Positions 1 through 11,362 are shown, counted from the stretch's first letter. The stretch is DNA of 64,000 nucleotides from CBFHMJ01 sp965656875 (GCA_965656875.1 CBFHMJ010000048.1:1-64000); one strand, 5' to 3'. Numbers and translations are program-made. Notes: generated by a model from the sequence alone, not told the origin.

Positions 1-8
1 GTTTAAAT

Positions 9-118
9 CCACTGCATCAGATTACCTTTAAAACCCTCTGCATCCTGCTACGTTGCTGGCGTTGCCGCTGCCCCGTTGCAGTGGTGGCGCATTATAGGCA
101 GTTCGATTTTGTTTGCAA
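9..118 (-). promoter_or_regulatory. Probable rRNA operon promoter and leader (16S gene off the left edge)
   Basis: On the minus strand there is a TTGCAA -35 box (113-118), a 16-bp spacer and a perfect TATAAT -10 box (91-96), followed by a GCGC discriminator (87-90) typical of stringently controlled rrn P1 promoters. The DNA upstream (about 120-140) is A/T-rich like an UP element. The leader holds an inverted repeat, CCACTGCA (9-16) with TGCAGTGG (77-84). In E. coli an rRNA operon is divergent from yrdA, as here. The rRNA genes themselves are not in the window, so this is inference from promoter and synteny. Confidence 0.6.
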
Positions 119-225
119 GGCTTTTTTTGAAAAACTATTATGACCGCTGATTAATTCAACAAAACAGGCTATTTTCATCTGTTTTTTGTACTTTTAAGCT
201 GAAATAGCCCTATAAGGACCAATTT

Positions 226-771
226 ATGTCATCTTCTATACGCCCATATAAAGGGATATCACCTTTACTTGGACAAAATGTTTATGTCTCTGATCTATCA
301 GTTCTGGTAGGAGATATTCAAATCGGAGACGATTGTGGGATCTGGCCATTTGTTGCAGCCAGAGGAGATGTAAATACGATCAGAATTGGTCAACGCACAA
401 ATATTCAGGATGGAACTGTTCTTCATGTTACGCGTAGAAGTGCAAAGAAGCCGAGTGGTTCACCGTTGACCATAGGTGATGATGTTACGATTGGGCACAA
501 AGCTATGTTACATGGCTGCCGAGTCGGCAACCGCATCTTGATAGGTATGGGCGCCATTATTATGGATGATGCCGTCATTCAGGATGATGTCATCGTCGCC
601 GCTGGCAGCCTGGTACCACCCAACAAAGTGTTAGATTCCGGATTTCTTTATGTGGGAAACCCGGTAAAGAAGGCTCGACCATTATCTGACGAGGAAATTA
701 GCTTCTTAAAAACTTCTGCTTCAAATTACGTAATTTTAAAGAATGACTATATAGAAGAAGAGCAAGCCTAA
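226..771 (+). CDS. yrdA: Gamma-carbonic anhydrase-like hexapeptide protein YrdA
   Basis: This 181-residue protein belongs to the gamma-carbonic anhydrase-like (YrdA/PaaY) family of left-handed beta-helix trimers. Hexapeptide repeats (IGDD, IRIG, IGMG) run through residues 25-140. Candidate zinc-binding histidines lie in VLHV and in IGHKAMLHGC. An AAGGA ribosome-binding site precedes the ATG. It is convergent with aroE, with only 19 bp between the stops, and divergent from the presumed rrn operon. The physiological substrate of the YrdA branch is not settled, so enzymatic activity is an assumption. Confidence 0.9.
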   Translation: MSSSIRPYKGISPLLGQNVYVSDLSVLVGDIQIGDDCGIWPFVAARGDVNTIRIGQRTNIQDGTVLHVTRRSAKKPSGSPLTIGDDVTIGHKAMLHGCRVGNRILIGMGAIIMDDAVIQDDVIVAAGSLVPPNKVLDSGFLYVGNPVKKARPLSDEEISFLKTSASNYVILKNDYIEEEQA

Positions 772-790
772 CCGATTTTGTTATTAATCA

Positions 791-1597
791 TCAGATACTA
801 TCTCTAAGCAATTGATGTAACGAGCTGGTATCTGGTGAATATCCTGTCCAAATAGTAAAGCTAACGGCTGCTTGTTCAATCAACATACCTAGCCCATCAA
901 ATCCTTTTACGCCAGAATGTTGATTTGCCCACCGTTGCAATGCAGTCGGTTGCTTACTGTAAAACATGTCATAGACCACTGTGCCTGGCTTTATATTACC
1001 TGGCAACGATAGCGGCAAAACATTTTCCACACTACTTGAAGTTGTATTAATAATGATATCTGGTACGGAATCCTTAACAGTCGCGGAATCAACAATCTGT
1101 ATTTTGTCAGTATTCAGCTCATCTGCTAAGACTTGCGCTCTTTGAGCTGTTCGATTAAACAACATAATGTCAGCTGGATTTTCTTCGACCAAAGGGAGCA
1201 TTGCTCCACGAGCAGCACCTCCAGCTCCCAATACCAGAATTTGCTTCCCCTTCAGCTGAATATTTTTCTTTTTCAGGTCACTGACCAGACCGATTCCATC
1301 CGTATTATCTCCCATTAACGATCCGTCTTTTTTATATAGTGTATTTACTGCACCAGCTGTTTCAGCGCGTTGAGACAATCCATCGGCTAAATCAAATGCT
1401 GACTCTTTAAACGGCAGCGTGACATTGCATCCTGTTCCACCAGAACTGAAGAATCGATTGATATCTTCTTTAAAATCTTCAGGAGTACTTTCCAACGCCA
1501 GATATTGAATCTCTACGTCAAACTGTTTAGCAAAGGCCTGATGAATAATGGGAGATTTTGAATGTTTGATCGGTTGACCAAAGACAGCGAGTTTCAT
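791..1597 (-). CDS. aroE: Shikimate dehydrogenase
   Basis: This 268-residue enzyme reduces 3-dehydroshikimate to shikimate with NADPH in the cytosolic aromatic amino acid pathway. The shikimate-binding motif SKSP is near residue 14, NVTLPFKE carries the catalytic lysine, and NTDGIGL carries the catalytic aspartate. The NADP-binding loop is GAGGAARGA near residue 125. I chose the ATG at 1597 over an adjacent in-frame TTG. Its neighbours hemF and tsaC match the common gammaproteobacterial order, but an ompW gene is inserted between aroE and hemF here. Confidence 0.95.
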   Translation of the reverse strand: MKLAVFGQPIKHSKSPIIHQAFAKQFDVEIQYLALESTPEDFKEDINRFFSSGGTGCNVTLPFKESAFDLADGLSQRAETAGAVNTLYKKDGSLMGDNTDGIGLVSDLKKKNIQLKGKQILVLGAGGAARGAMLPLVEENPADIMLFNRTAQRAQVLADELNTDKIQIVDSATVKDSVPDIIINTTSSSVENVLPLSLPGNIKPGTVVYDMFYSKQPTALQRWANQHSGVKGFDGLGMLIEQAAVSFTIWTGYSPDTSSLHQLLRDSI

Positions 1598-1660
1598 CAA
1601 TAACGTCCAACATTTTTAAGGATGTGAAACTATAAATGAAAAAATATTTTTTGGCAGCGA

Positions 1661-1680
1661 ATTGATTTGTACAAATCAAT
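1661..1680. promoter_or_regulatory. 20-bp perfect palindrome upstream of aroE
   Basis: ATTGATTTGTACAAATCAAT is a perfect 20-bp palindrome 64 bp upstream of the aroE start and 70 bp from the ompW stop-codon side. There is no T-run after it, so it looks more like an operator or transcript-end hairpin than a standard terminator. It is not an FNR box because the TTGAT/ATCAA arms are 8 bp apart rather than 4. The regulator is unknown. Confidence 0.45.
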
Positions 1681-1749
1681 AAAGCACTGAGGGAAGAGAG
1701 TTGCAGGTAAAGACATTCACTCTACCTGCAAAATATTACACAACTATTG

Positions 1750-2424
1750 TTAGAACTTGTAACCAAGCGCAATAGTAAGGATGCCTGGATCAACATCAAC
1801 ATCTACTGAAGCAGCAGCTTCACCGACTTTGAATGATGCATCAGTTTCAATATCGATATAACGATAAGACATGTTGAACATCCAGTTATCATCAAGCATG
1901 TAATCGAAACCAGCCTGAACAGCCCAACTAAGTGAATTATCAAGAGACAAGCTGTTAAAGCCCTGAGCATTTCTTGAATCTACAAAGTTATCTTCGAAGA
2001 AGAAGGTATAGTTAATACCCGCAGCTACATATGGATGGAACTTAGTTCCAGTATCGAAGAAGTACATTGCACTTAAAGTTGGCGGTAGTTGTTTAGTATC
2101 TGCCAACATACCATCACCCAGTCCCAGCTCGCTCTGTTGCAGGTGAATGTCATGTTTAAACGGTGTAGATGCTAATAGTTCAACACCCCAGTTGTCTGTT
2201 AGCATGTACAAGAAGTTAAGACCTAACTGAGTGTTATCATCCACACCCACTTCCATACCTGTCGTACCAAGGCCGTCAACTGAAACTTTGCCGCTGTCAT
2301 CATTCGGGTTTACGTTAGTAGCACCCGCACGAATAATGAAATCTCCCTGTTGGTGAGCCATCACAGCTGGAGAAAGCACAGAAGCGACTACAGCAGAAAC
2401 CAGCGCTAGTTTTAACTTATTCAT
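1750..2424 (-). CDS. ompW: OmpW-family outer membrane protein
   Basis: This 224-residue protein has a clear signal peptide (MNKLKLALVSAVVASVLSPAVMA) shortened by cleavage after AMA-like residues. The mature part alternates short hydrophobic beta strands, with the OmpW features GxxxVxP-like start (RAGATNVNPND), YMLTDNWGVELLA and a terminal aromatic residue (LGYKF). OmpW proteins form eight-stranded beta barrels that pass small hydrophobic molecules. It appears to be a single-gene unit with long non-coding DNA upstream. Confidence 0.9.
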   Translation of the reverse strand: MNKLKLALVSAVVASVLSPAVMAHQQGDFIIRAGATNVNPNDDSGKVSVDGLGTTGMEVGVDDNTQLGLNFLYMLTDNWGVELLASTPFKHDIHLQQSELGLGDGMLADTKQLPPTLSAMYFFDTGTKFHPYVAAGINYTFFFEDNFVDSRNAQGFNSLSLDNSLSWAVQAGFDYMLDDNWMFNMSYRYIDIETDASFKVGEAAASVDVDVDPGILTIALGYKF

Positions 2425-2914
2425 TTAGCTATACCCTTATATAAGATTCTTAAGGCGCATTATCGACACATACACCAAAAGCACATTGATCTGGCGCAAT
2501 GAGATGCCGACTTTGCATATGTCCATCTAATTAACGATATTGTGACGAATTTATACCGCAGTTACATGACACCTTTCTTGCAGTTCATTATTCTCAGGCA
2601 GCGTAAAAAGGTCATCTAAATTAATCACATTGATTTTAAGCAACACCATACTAAACATTATTAAATAGTCCATCAACAAGGGATAAGGTACCTGTTTATC
2701 TATTTTTGGTATTGAAAATAATATTTTATAACTAGAGGAAATTATTGATGTGTTAATGAGATAGGATATGAGGTAGTTAGAATCAATACCTGACTCAAGA
2801 CTTGAAACAAATGTCGAAAAATCCGGCGAAATTCACCGGATTTTGATCACCAAAGTTAATATATCTAAATATTATCTATGTACCTTAACTTAATTATAAT
2901 TTAAGCGTATTAAC
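2425..2914. other. Intergenic region between ompW and hemF
   Basis: This 490-bp stretch is A/T-rich and has no convincing open reading frame. It should hold the ompW promoter at its left end and the hemF transcript end at its right end (terminator at 2818-2844). I see no RNA gene. Confidence 0.6.
2818..2844 (-). terminator. Rho-independent terminator after hemF
   Basis: The arms AAAATCCGG (2818-2826) and CCGGATTTT (2836-2844) enclose a 9-base loop. Read on the minus strand, the stem is followed by a T-run. It lies 71 bp after the hemF stop and fits the end of the tsaC-hemF transcript. Confidence 0.7.
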
Positions 2915-4383
<1,469 letters not shown>

Positions 4384-4473
4384 GTAAAGTATTACCTGTA
4401 TTGCAAGTCAGTTTATGTTTCTTATCGAGCAATGAATGAATATTCGATAGTAAAAATAAACCTTCTCTAACAC

Positions 4474-4497
4474 AAAAGGCTCCCTAAGGAGCCTTTT
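4474..4497 (-). terminator. Rho-independent terminator after purE
   Basis: A 10-bp perfect stem, AAAAGGCTCC (4474-4483) with GGAGCCTTTT (4488-4497), has a CTAA loop. It lies just after the purE stop and ends the minus-strand purE transcript. With A and T runs on both sides it could work in both directions. Confidence 0.85.
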
Positions 4498-4517
4498 CAT
4501 TAAATCAGAAATTCAGA

Positions 4518-5027
4518 TTAAAGCTGTGCAAGCTTAGCCTGAAGCGCCTGATCTTTCTCTTGTACTTTTTCTGCATTTGCTAAACGCTCAGCTTTCACTT
4601 TCGCTTTTAGCTCAGCATCACCAACTGCAACGATCTGTGCAGCAAGGTAGCCGGCATTTTTAGCACCAGCTTTACCGATTGCTACAGTGGCAACTGGAAC
4701 GCCGCCTGGCATCATTACTGTTGATAGTAGTGCATCATGACCTTGAAGTGGGCCAGCATCTACTGGAACACCGATAACAGGAAGTGTTGTAATACCTGCG
4801 ACAGCGCCAGCTAAGTGGGCGGCAAGGCCAGCAGCACAGATAAATACTTCACAACCACGCTCTTCAGCGTTCTTAACATACTCATGTGTCGCTGCAGGGG
4901 TGCGGTGCGCAGACGTCACTTTTACTTCATGTTCGATACCAAATGATTTCAATACCTCAATTGTGCTCATCATCACTGGAAGATCAGAATCAGAACCCAT
5001 CAAAATAGCTACAAATGGCTTACTCAT
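4518..5027 (-). CDS. purE: N5-carboxyaminoimidazole ribonucleotide mutase
   Basis: This 169-residue enzyme converts N5-CAIR to CAIR in purine synthesis. The phosphate-binding loop ILMGSDSDLPVM is at residues 8-19, followed by VTSAHRTPAATHEY near 40 and GVPVDAGPLQGHDALLS near 105. I chose the ATG at 5027, with AGGAAA just upstream, because it gives the normal length. An upstream in-frame ATG would add 44 non-conserved residues and overlap yrdD. No purK follows it, so the usual purEK pair is split here. Confidence 0.95.
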   Translation of the reverse strand: MSKPFVAILMGSDSDLPVMMSTIEVLKSFGIEHEVKVTSAHRTPAATHEYVKNAEERGCEVFICAAGLAAHLAGAVAGITTLPVIGVPVDAGPLQGHDALLSTVMMPGGVPVATVAIGKAGAKNAGYLAAQIVAVGDAELKAKVKAERLANAEKVQEKDQALQAKLAQL

Positions 5028-5064
5028 AGTGTTTCCTATTGGCTGTTTGTTGAAATCGGGCGCA

Positions 5065-5628
5065 TTATACTTTGAGATTTTGATAGCTGCACTCTTTTCG
5101 TGAGCAAAATTCAACCACACCTTTCGTAGTGTTTTTTTCCAGTAGAATTTTCCATCCACAATCAGGACAGGATTTGTTCACTGGTGAATGATTAACTACA
5201 TACTTGCAACCAGGATACTGGTCACACGCATAAAACGATTTACCATAACGATTATGTTTGTGAACAAGATGGCCCTTTTCGCATGATGGGCAAACAACGT
5301 GCGTATCATCCGGCTCTTCAAGATGCGCAATGTAATGACATTCAGGATAGCTCATACAGCCAATAAACATTCCATATCGACCATTTTTTACGGCTAACGT
5401 CCCGGAACATTCCGGACAGGATGGTTCATCAAGTTCTTTCAGGATCGTATGTTCATGGACATGAACAGGGCGTGTATAACTGCAGGCGGGGTAATTATTA
5501 CAACCAATAAAGGTGCCATGCTTGCCTTGCTTCAGGGTAAGTTCAGAGCCACATTCCGGACAAATTTCATATTCTTTTTCTAAGGCGTGTTGTTTGTGGT
5601 CAAACAGATCGTTTTCAGATTTAGACAT
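5065..5628 (-). CDS. yrdD: Topoisomerase-type zinc finger protein YrdD
   Basis: This 187-residue protein is made of four zinc fingers of the type found at the C terminus of DNA topoisomerase I. The finger motifs are CPEC...CNNYPAC (residues 23-50), CPEC...CMSYPEC (70-97), CPSC...CDQYPGC (113-141) and CPDC...CSRKEC (154-180). There is no topoisomerase catalytic domain, as in E. coli YrdD. It sits between purE and smg on the same strand. Its role is unknown beyond likely single-stranded DNA binding. Confidence 0.9.
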   Translation of the reverse strand: MSKSENDLFDHKQHALEKEYEICPECGSELTLKQGKHGTFIGCNNYPACSYTRPVHVHEHTILKELDEPSCPECSGTLAVKNGRYGMFIGCMSYPECHYIAHLEEPDDTHVVCPSCEKGHLVHKHNRYGKSFYACDQYPGCKYVVNHSPVNKSCPDCGWKILLEKNTTKGVVEFCSRKECSYQNLKV

Positions 5629-5689
5629 CGATTCAGGTTACCGCTTAAGCGCTCGCAATGTAAGCGAGCAACCTAAACAAAAAAGGCCA

Positions 5690-6163
5690 TTAATGCAATG
5701 GCCCGTCTATAACATCAAACACTAAATCTTCCATCTGCGAATATGCACCTTCATGTCCTGGTACGTTGAATAAAACCATCAATACAACCCATTTCAGGTC
5801 ATCAAGACATATTGGTCCGGAATCCAGTTCCATCACCCGGTCAATAACCATTTCTCGGGTTTCAGCATCCAGTACGTTAATTCGCTCAAGGAAAAGTAAA
5901 AAACCTCTGCACTCAGTATCCAGGAAGCACATTTCTTCCTGAGTAAAACATCGTACAGATGTGTCATTTGAAGATAGAAGATAAGGTGTTCGATCACTAT
6001 CCTGAAGTTCTGCCAGCTTCTCTAACCAGTTTAATGCCTTAATGATTTCTTCTTTATGAAAACCAGCTCTGGTCAGTTCATCCGTCAATTCATCATGATC
6101 GACGAATATCTCAGCTTCACTGTGGATATAGTTCTCAAACAAGTACATGAGGATATCAAACAT
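5690..6163 (-). CDS. smg: Smg family protein (DUF494)
   Basis: This 157-residue acidic protein matches Smg, which is found next to dprA in many proteobacteria. It begins [13 protein letters not shown] and keeps the [14 protein letters not shown] segment near residue 80 and [15 protein letters not shown] near 125. Only 2 bp separate it from dprA, so the two are co-transcribed. The molecular function is not established. Confidence 0.92.
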   Translation of the reverse strand: MFDILMYLFENYIHSEAEIFVDHDELTDELTRAGFHKEEIIKALNWLEKLAELQDSDRTPYLLSSNDTSVRCFTQEEMCFLDTECRGFLLFLERINVLDAETREMVIDRVMELDSGPICLDDLKWVVLMVLFNVPGHEGAYSQMEDLVFDVIDGPLH

Positions 6164-6165
6164 AA

Positions 6166-7260
6166 TCAGCCCCTCCTCAGTTTTATATAACCACCTGGAA
6201 CCGCTGCGACGACCCCTTGCATTTCCAAGTCCAACAATCGAGTTAATACTACATCAACGGGTAAAGCGCTTCGTTGTACGACTAAATCAACTGGAGTAAC
6301 CTCATAATCTACGTTATCCGACAATGGGTCTGTTGCCAAGTCTTCAACCGGATTTTTTGTGTCATGGGTTTCTTTATTATATAGACCGATTTCATCAAAA
6401 ATGTTTAATTCATCGAAGATATCGTCTACCGACTCAACAAGCTTTGCTCCTTGCTTTATTAAATAATGGCATCCTCTCGCCTGGTCATTTCTCAACGATC
6501 CAGGTATTGCAAAGACTTCACGGTTTTGCTCCAGCGCATACCGAGCTGTAATCAGGGAGCCACTTTTCACTGCGGCTTCAACAACTAAAGTACCTGATGA
6601 TAGCCCTGAGATAATTCTGTTTCTTCTGGGAAAATGTTCTGCCTTTGCCGGTGTGCCAGGCAAGAATTCAGATACGATAGCTCCATCGACAAGGATCGAT
6701 TCCGCCAGGCTTGCATGACGTCTGGGGTAAATATGATCGACACCCGTTCCAAGAACTGCAATAGTTCTGTTGGGTGCGACAGATAAAGCACCTTTATGAC
6801 TTTCTCCGTCCACACCCAGTGCCAAACCACTGGTTACTACCCAGTCTCTCAATGCGATATTACGCGCAAATTCAAATGCATTTTCAGCTCCTTGCGGCGT
6901 GATTCTTCGGCTACCAACCATCGCTATTTGTCGTTTAGACAGTAATGCTTTATTCCCCCGAACAAATAACAGCACAGGCGCAGAACTAATTTCGCTTAAC
7001 TGAACAGGCCAGCAAGGTGAATCCGGTGTCACAATACTCTGTCCGGGTTGTTGATGCCAATCCAGCAACCGTTCTATCAGCCTGAGATCCGGAAATACCA
7101 GTGATTGAACCTGCGGTTCTTTAAATCCAGCCTGCCGTAAATCATCTGCCGATAAAGAGAAGAACTCATCAAAACAATAGTGCTGTTGTATGGCTGATAT
7201 TGCCGCAGACCCAAAGCCCGGAGTGAGGTAAAGACGTAGCCATGCTTCCATGCTATCCAT
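6166..7260 (-). CDS. dprA: DNA processing protein DprA/Smf
   Basis: This 364-residue protein loads RecA on incoming single-stranded DNA during natural transformation. The Rossmann-like core includes [10 protein letters not shown] near residue 115, [16 protein letters not shown] near 140, [12 protein letters not shown] near 170 and the [20 protein letters not shown] block near 210. A C-terminal winged-helix domain (about 300-362) ends in GGYIKLRRG. The family is not proof of competence, since Smf is widespread. Confidence 0.95.
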   Translation of the reverse strand: MDSMEAWLRLYLTPGFGSAAISAIQQHYCFDEFFSLSADDLRQAGFKEPQVQSLVFPDLRLIERLLDWHQQPGQSIVTPDSPCWPVQLSEISSAPVLLFVRGNKALLSKRQIAMVGSRRITPQGAENAFEFARNIALRDWVVTSGLALGVDGESHKGALSVAPNRTIAVLGTGVDHIYPRRHASLAESILVDGAIVSEFLPGTPAKAEHFPRRNRIISGLSSGTLVVEAAVKSGSLITARYALEQNREVFAIPGSLRNDQARGCHYLIKQGAKLVESVDDIFDELNIFDEIGLYNKETHDTKNPVEDLATDPLSDNVDYEVTPVDLVVQRSALPVDVVLTRLLDLEMQGVVAAVPGGYIKLRRG

Positions 7261-7335
7261 TAAACATCCTTTTAATTTTTTATTGTGATTTTCGATTGAG
7301 TATTGTTACTCGTTACAATTCAAACATCACTCCTT

Positions 7336-8436
7336 TCAAGGAAGTGTAATGCTATCTCCGACACGAACCGGTTGTTGCGTCTGTGTAATTAGCGCATAGC
7401 TCACTTTATCAAACGTTCTTATAACCATGATGTGAGCAATTGTCTCTTCCGGCATGACTAAAAAATTATCTTCTGCAGACATATCAGCAACCAATCTTTC
7501 ATATGTTGACGCATCCTCCAGATACTCTGGTGAATTATTTCCCATATAAACGTCAGGAGAACGCCTTTTTATGGCCAGGATATCCCCCTCAGACAACCCC
7601 GATACTTCGCCCGCATTTATAACCAGAACATCAAAACGAGAAAACGCCCGTCCAGGCTTTACAGCGCCGATAACTTTCGCGGCTAAAGAATCAATATTTG
7701 GTTCACGCAACTCATACAAGGCAGGAAAGCTAATACCTCGTTCAATCGGCATTAAAAAATCGCCCTGTTTTATTTCTCTGAACGCGGTGTCGACCAGGAC
7801 ACGACCGCTTGCATCTCCCGGTGATAAATCGCCTGAAACAGCTTGAGATACACCCGTTAATATTGCTTGCTGCCCGATTATCTCGCCTGTCACATCATCG
7901 GTATAAATATCTCCCTGATGATAGATGCCATACCACTTACCTCTTTCCAGTGGTTTATCAACATATAAGAAATGACCTTCAGTCAATGTCTTAACCGCAC
8001 GATTACCACCTAACACCATCGGATATTGGCTAACGTCAGTATTCGGTAATATTTGTTCCCATGAAAGATAAGGCTGAATGTAGTTAAATGGAATAGTGGT
8101 GACGGGCTCTGTCTTTTTAATTGACGTTTTAATATCGGGAGAGAGTTTTTTGTAGCGCTTATTTACCGTTAAAACTGGATTACCATCGGCGTCATATTGA
8201 AGTGAAATCATATCACCGGGATAGATGAGATGAGGGTTATTAATCTGTGGATTCCAACGCCAGAGTTTCGGCCATAACCAGGGTTTTTCAAGGTAAATTC
8301 CTGAAATATCCCATAAGGTATCACCTTTTTTTACCACATATTGCTGCGGCGCATCTTCCTTAATTCGGAGTACATCAGCTAACAGGCTAGCGCTGAACAG
8401 TAGTAGACCTGTCAGAATAGTTATCCGTATCATCAT
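7336..8436 (-). CDS. LysM peptidoglycan-binding protein
   Basis: This 366-residue exported protein has a signal peptide (MMIRITILTGLLLFSASLLA). A LysM domain follows at about residues 30-80, with YVVKKGDTLWDISGIYL and NPHLIYPGDMISL. The rest (about 100-366) is a conserved region of unknown fold seen in LysM proteins adjacent to dprA and def in gammaproteobacteria. I chose the ATG at 8436 because AAGGAAG lies just upstream and the signal peptide then starts at residue 1. It is divergent from def. A cell-wall role is likely, but catalysis is not indicated. Confidence 0.85.
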   Translation of the reverse strand: MMIRITILTGLLLFSASLLADVLRIKEDAPQQYVVKKGDTLWDISGIYLEKPWLWPKLWRWNPQINNPHLIYPGDMISLQYDADGNPVLTVNKRYKKLSPDIKTSIKKTEPVTTIPFNYIQPYLSWEQILPNTDVSQYPMVLGGNRAVKTLTEGHFLYVDKPLERGKWYGIYHQGDIYTDDVTGEIIGQQAILTGVSQAVSGDLSPGDASGRVLVDTAFREIKQGDFLMPIERGISFPALYELREPNIDSLAAKVIGAVKPGRAFSRFDVLVINAGEVSGLSEGDILAIKRRSPDVYMGNNSPEYLEDASTYERLVADMSAEDNFLVMPEETIAHIMVIRTFDKVSYALITQTQQPVRVGDSITLP

Positions 8437-8554
8437 CGTTACTTCCTTAGCTTGATTGCCAGTCACACTATTTTTAGCTGTTCATAGATTCACTAAGTAG
8501 CTAAAATTCAAAAGTATCACACTCTTTTTTATCACGCATGTAATTTATAGGCAT

Positions 8555-9055
8555 ATGACTGTATTAAATGTACTCCGTTTTCCGGACGAAAGATTAAGAA
8601 CCAAAGCCAAACCCGTAGAAGAAGTTAACGACGAAATTCGTACTATTGTCGACAACATGTTTGAAACTATGTACGACGAAAACGGCGTTGGTCTTGCTGC
8701 CACTCAGGTTGATATTCACCTTCGTATTGTTGTCATGGATGTTACAGAAGACAAATCACAACAATTAACGCTTATCAATCCAAAAATCACCCGTAAAGAA
8801 GGCAGCATGCTCAACGATGAAGGCTGTTTGTCCGTACCGGGTTGCTACGCAAAAGTCACTCGAGCCGAACAGGTCACCGTTGAAGCTCTGGATAGAAATG
8901 GAGAGATGCAATCAATTGATGCTGATGAGCTACTGGCTATCTGTATTCAACATGAATTAGATCACCTCGAAGGAATTTTATTTGTTGATTATCTGTCGCC
9001 TCTTAAGCGCGACCGAATCAAGAAAAAACTCGCCAAAGAATTTAAAAATCGCTAA
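8555..9055 (+). CDS. def: Peptide deformylase
   Basis: This 166-residue metalloenzyme removes the formyl group from nascent N-terminal methionine. All three family motifs are present: GVGLAATQ near residue 46, EGCLSVPG near 89 (the metal-binding cysteine) and QHELDHLEG near 132 (two metal-binding histidines and the catalytic glutamate). It starts the def-fmt-rsmB-trkA operon, which couples formylation and deformylation genes. Confidence 0.98.
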   Translation: MTVLNVLRFPDERLRTKAKPVEEVNDEIRTIVDNMFETMYDENGVGLAATQVDIHLRIVVMDVTEDKSQQLTLINPKITRKEGSMLNDEGCLSVPGCYAKVTRAEQVTVEALDRNGEMQSIDADELLAICIQHELDHLEGILFVDYLSPLKRDRIKKKLAKEFKNR

Positions 9056-9076
9056 GTCGGCCCGGAGACCAGTTCA

Positions 9077-10030
9077 TTGACTAAAACACTCAACGTTGTT
9101 TTTGCAGGCACACCTGATTTTGCCGCACGCCATTTACAAGCACTTGCAGATTCTGAACATAATGTCATCGCCGTTTATACTCAGCCAGACAGACCAGCAG
9201 GCCGAGGTAAAAAACTCCAGGCCAGCGCAGTAAAGCAACTGGCTGAGTCTCTGGAGCTACCGGTATTCCAACCAGAGAACTTTAAATCTCAGGAAGCCAA
9301 AGATGAACTGGCGGCGCTAAAGCCGGATGTAATGGTTGTTGTGGCTTATGGGCTTATTCTTCCTCAGGTAGTACTCGATATTCCAACATTTGGTTGTATT
9401 AATGTTCATGGTTCTCTGTTACCACGATGGCGCGGCGCGGCACCAATCCAACGAGCAATCTGGGCTGGTGATGCTGAAACCGGTGTAACCATCATGCAGA
9501 TGGATAAAGGACTCGATACTGGCGATATGTTGCGTAAGAGCACCTGCGTAATAGCACCAGAAGATACCAGTGCTTCCTTATATGAAAAGCTGGCTCAGTC
9601 CGGCCCCGTAACACTGCTTGATACTCTCACAGACTTAGCCAATGGCACAGCAATCGCTGAAAAACAAAATAATGATGAAGCGAACTACGCTGAAAAGTTA
9701 AGTAAGCAGGAAGCATTAATTGACTGGACTGACAGCGCCATTGCAATTGAACGTTCTATCAGAGCATTTAACCCGTGGCCTGTTAGCTACTTTGAGCTTG
9801 GTGGTAATAATGTCAAAGTGTGGCAAGCCAATATAATTGAACAAACACCTGATAAACCTGCAGGCCATATCCTTGGATTCAATAAAAAAGGAATTCAGAT
9901 AGCAACAGGTGAACACATTCTGAATATTACTTCCTTACAACCCCCCGGCAAAAAACCAATGTCGGCCGCAGATTTCATTAATGCCAGAGCTGACTGGTTA
10001 ACCAACCACGAACCAGAAAACGGGCAATAA
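9077..10030 (+). CDS. fmt: Methionyl-tRNA formyltransferase
   Basis: This 317-residue enzyme formylates initiator Met-tRNA with 10-formyl-THF. The N-terminal domain has [14 protein letters not shown], the catalytic [19 protein letters not shown] block near residue 108, and [10 protein letters not shown] near 145. The C-terminal OB-fold (about 205-310) follows. The start appears to be TTG at 9077, with GGAGACC upstream, since no ATG or GTG fits the conserved N terminus. It is 21 bp after def. Confidence 0.97.
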   Translation: MTKTLNVVFAGTPDFAARHLQALADSEHNVIAVYTQPDRPAGRGKKLQASAVKQLAESLELPVFQPENFKSQEAKDELAALKPDVMVVVAYGLILPQVVLDIPTFGCINVHGSLLPRWRGAAPIQRAIWAGDAETGVTIMQMDKGLDTGDMLRKSTCVIAPEDTSASLYEKLAQSGPVTLLDTLTDLANGTAIAEKQNNDEANYAEKLSKQEALIDWTDSAIAIERSIRAFNPWPVSYFELGGNNVKVWQANIIEQTPDKPAGHILGFNKKGIQIATGEHILNITSLQPPGKKPMSAADFINARADWLTNHEPENGQ

Positions 10031-10035
10031 TTCTC

Positions 10036-11349
10036 ATGAGTCGAAACATCAGAGCCCTGGCAGCTGAATGCCTGTTTAACGTTGTTGATAATGGCCGTTC
10101 ACTCAATGATGAACTGCCGGCCGCACAAGCAAAATTAACTAATGACAAAGACAAATCATTACTCCAAATGATTTGTTTTGGTGTTCTACGCTGGCTACCA
10201 ACCTACGATTTTTATTGCTCTCAATTGTTAAAAGAGCCATTAAAGGGTAAGAAACGTCCTTTTCAGTTTTTATTGTATGTTGGTATTTTCCAACTTTCTC
10301 AAACTCGCATTCCTCCTCATGCAGCCTTGTCCGAAACCGTAGATGCGACCAAAGCGTTGAAAGCGCCGGGCATGAAGTCATTAGTAAATGCTATCCTTCG
10401 AGGCTTTCAACGTCGCCAACAAGAACTAGAAGATCTTGCCGCCGATAAACCGGTATTGAAGTTCGCACATCCAAACTGGCTGATAAAATCACTTAAAGAA
10501 AACTATCCGGAGCAGTGGGAAAGCGTACTTGCGGCCAACCAACAACAAGCACCCATGTGGTTGCGAGTGAACACTCAGGTACAGTCTGTCGATTCATTCA
10601 CAACTTTGTTAGCTGAAAACGATATTGAATTTAATGACCAGTCCGATGAAATACCGGAAACCGCCATTCAACTTTCATCACCAGCTCCTGTTGGCAAAAT
10701 TCCAGCATTTTTCGATGGTAGTTGTAGTGTTCAGGATGCAGCACCTCAGTTCAGCGCCTCATTATTAGACCCGCAACCTGGCGATGTAGTGCTTGATGCC
10801 TGTGCAGCGCCTGGGGGGAAAACCTGCCACTTACTGGAATTCGAGCCAAAAATAGCATCACTAACAGCATTGGATAATGATTTACAACGTTTAACTCGTG
10901 TTCAGGAAAACCTGAGCCGATTAAAATTAGATGCCGATATCGTTTGTGCCGATGCAGCTGATACTAACCGTTGGTGGGATAAAACGCCTTTTGATCGCAT
11001 TCTGCTAGACGCACCTTGTTCTGCAACAGGTGTTATCAGACGTCACCCTGATATCAAATGGCTTAGAAAGCAAGCCGATATTGCAACGTTAGCAGCAGTC
11101 CAGTCAGATATTCTGGATGCACTTTGGCAAACACTTAAACCTGGTGGAACATTGCTGTACGCAACATGCAGCATCTTACCGGAAGAAAATCAGCAACAAA
11201 TTGCTGCGTTTTTGAAACGCACTCCAGATGCAACCCTGTCACCAATTAACGAGGGTGAGACAGTCAAAAAACCGGGCTGGCAACTTTTACCGGGAGAGCA
11301 TAATATGGACGGGTTTTACTACGCTCGATTAATCAAACAATCTAATTAA
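10036..11349 (+). CDS. rsmB: 16S rRNA (cytosine-967-C5)-methyltransferase
   Basis: This 437-residue enzyme methylates C967 of 16S rRNA using S-adenosylmethionine. An N-terminal NusB-like RNA-binding domain covers about residues 1-140. The Rossmann methyltransferase domain has VLDACAAPGGKTCHLLE near 247, DRILLDAPCSATGVIRRHPDIK near 318 (the catalytic PC motif) and YATCSILPEENQ near 373 (the second cysteine). It follows fmt by 5 bp. Confidence 0.97.
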   Translation: MSRNIRALAAECLFNVVDNGRSLNDELPAAQAKLTNDKDKSLLQMICFGVLRWLPTYDFYCSQLLKEPLKGKKRPFQFLLYVGIFQLSQTRIPPHAALSETVDATKALKAPGMKSLVNAILRGFQRRQQELEDLAADKPVLKFAHPNWLIKSLKENYPEQWESVLAANQQQAPMWLRVNTQVQSVDSFTTLLAENDIEFNDQSDEIPETAIQLSSPAPVGKIPAFFDGSCSVQDAAPQFSASLLDPQPGDVVLDACAAPGGKTCHLLEFEPKIASLTALDNDLQRLTRVQENLSRLKLDADIVCADAADTNRWWDKTPFDRILLDAPCSATGVIRRHPDIKWLRKQADIATLAAVQSDILDALWQTLKPGGTLLYATCSILPEENQQQIAAFLKRTPDATLSPINEGETVKKPGWQLLPGEHNMDGFYYARLIKQSN

Positions 11350-11362
11350 GTAGTTAGTCTCA

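Noticed and set aside
1661..1680. FNR box
   Set aside because: The TTGAT and ATCAA arms are 8 bp apart rather than the required 4.
2480..2500. FNR-like half site upstream of ompW (TTGATctggCGCAA)
   Set aside because: Only one half matches the consensus, so it is not called, although ompW genes are often under oxygen control.
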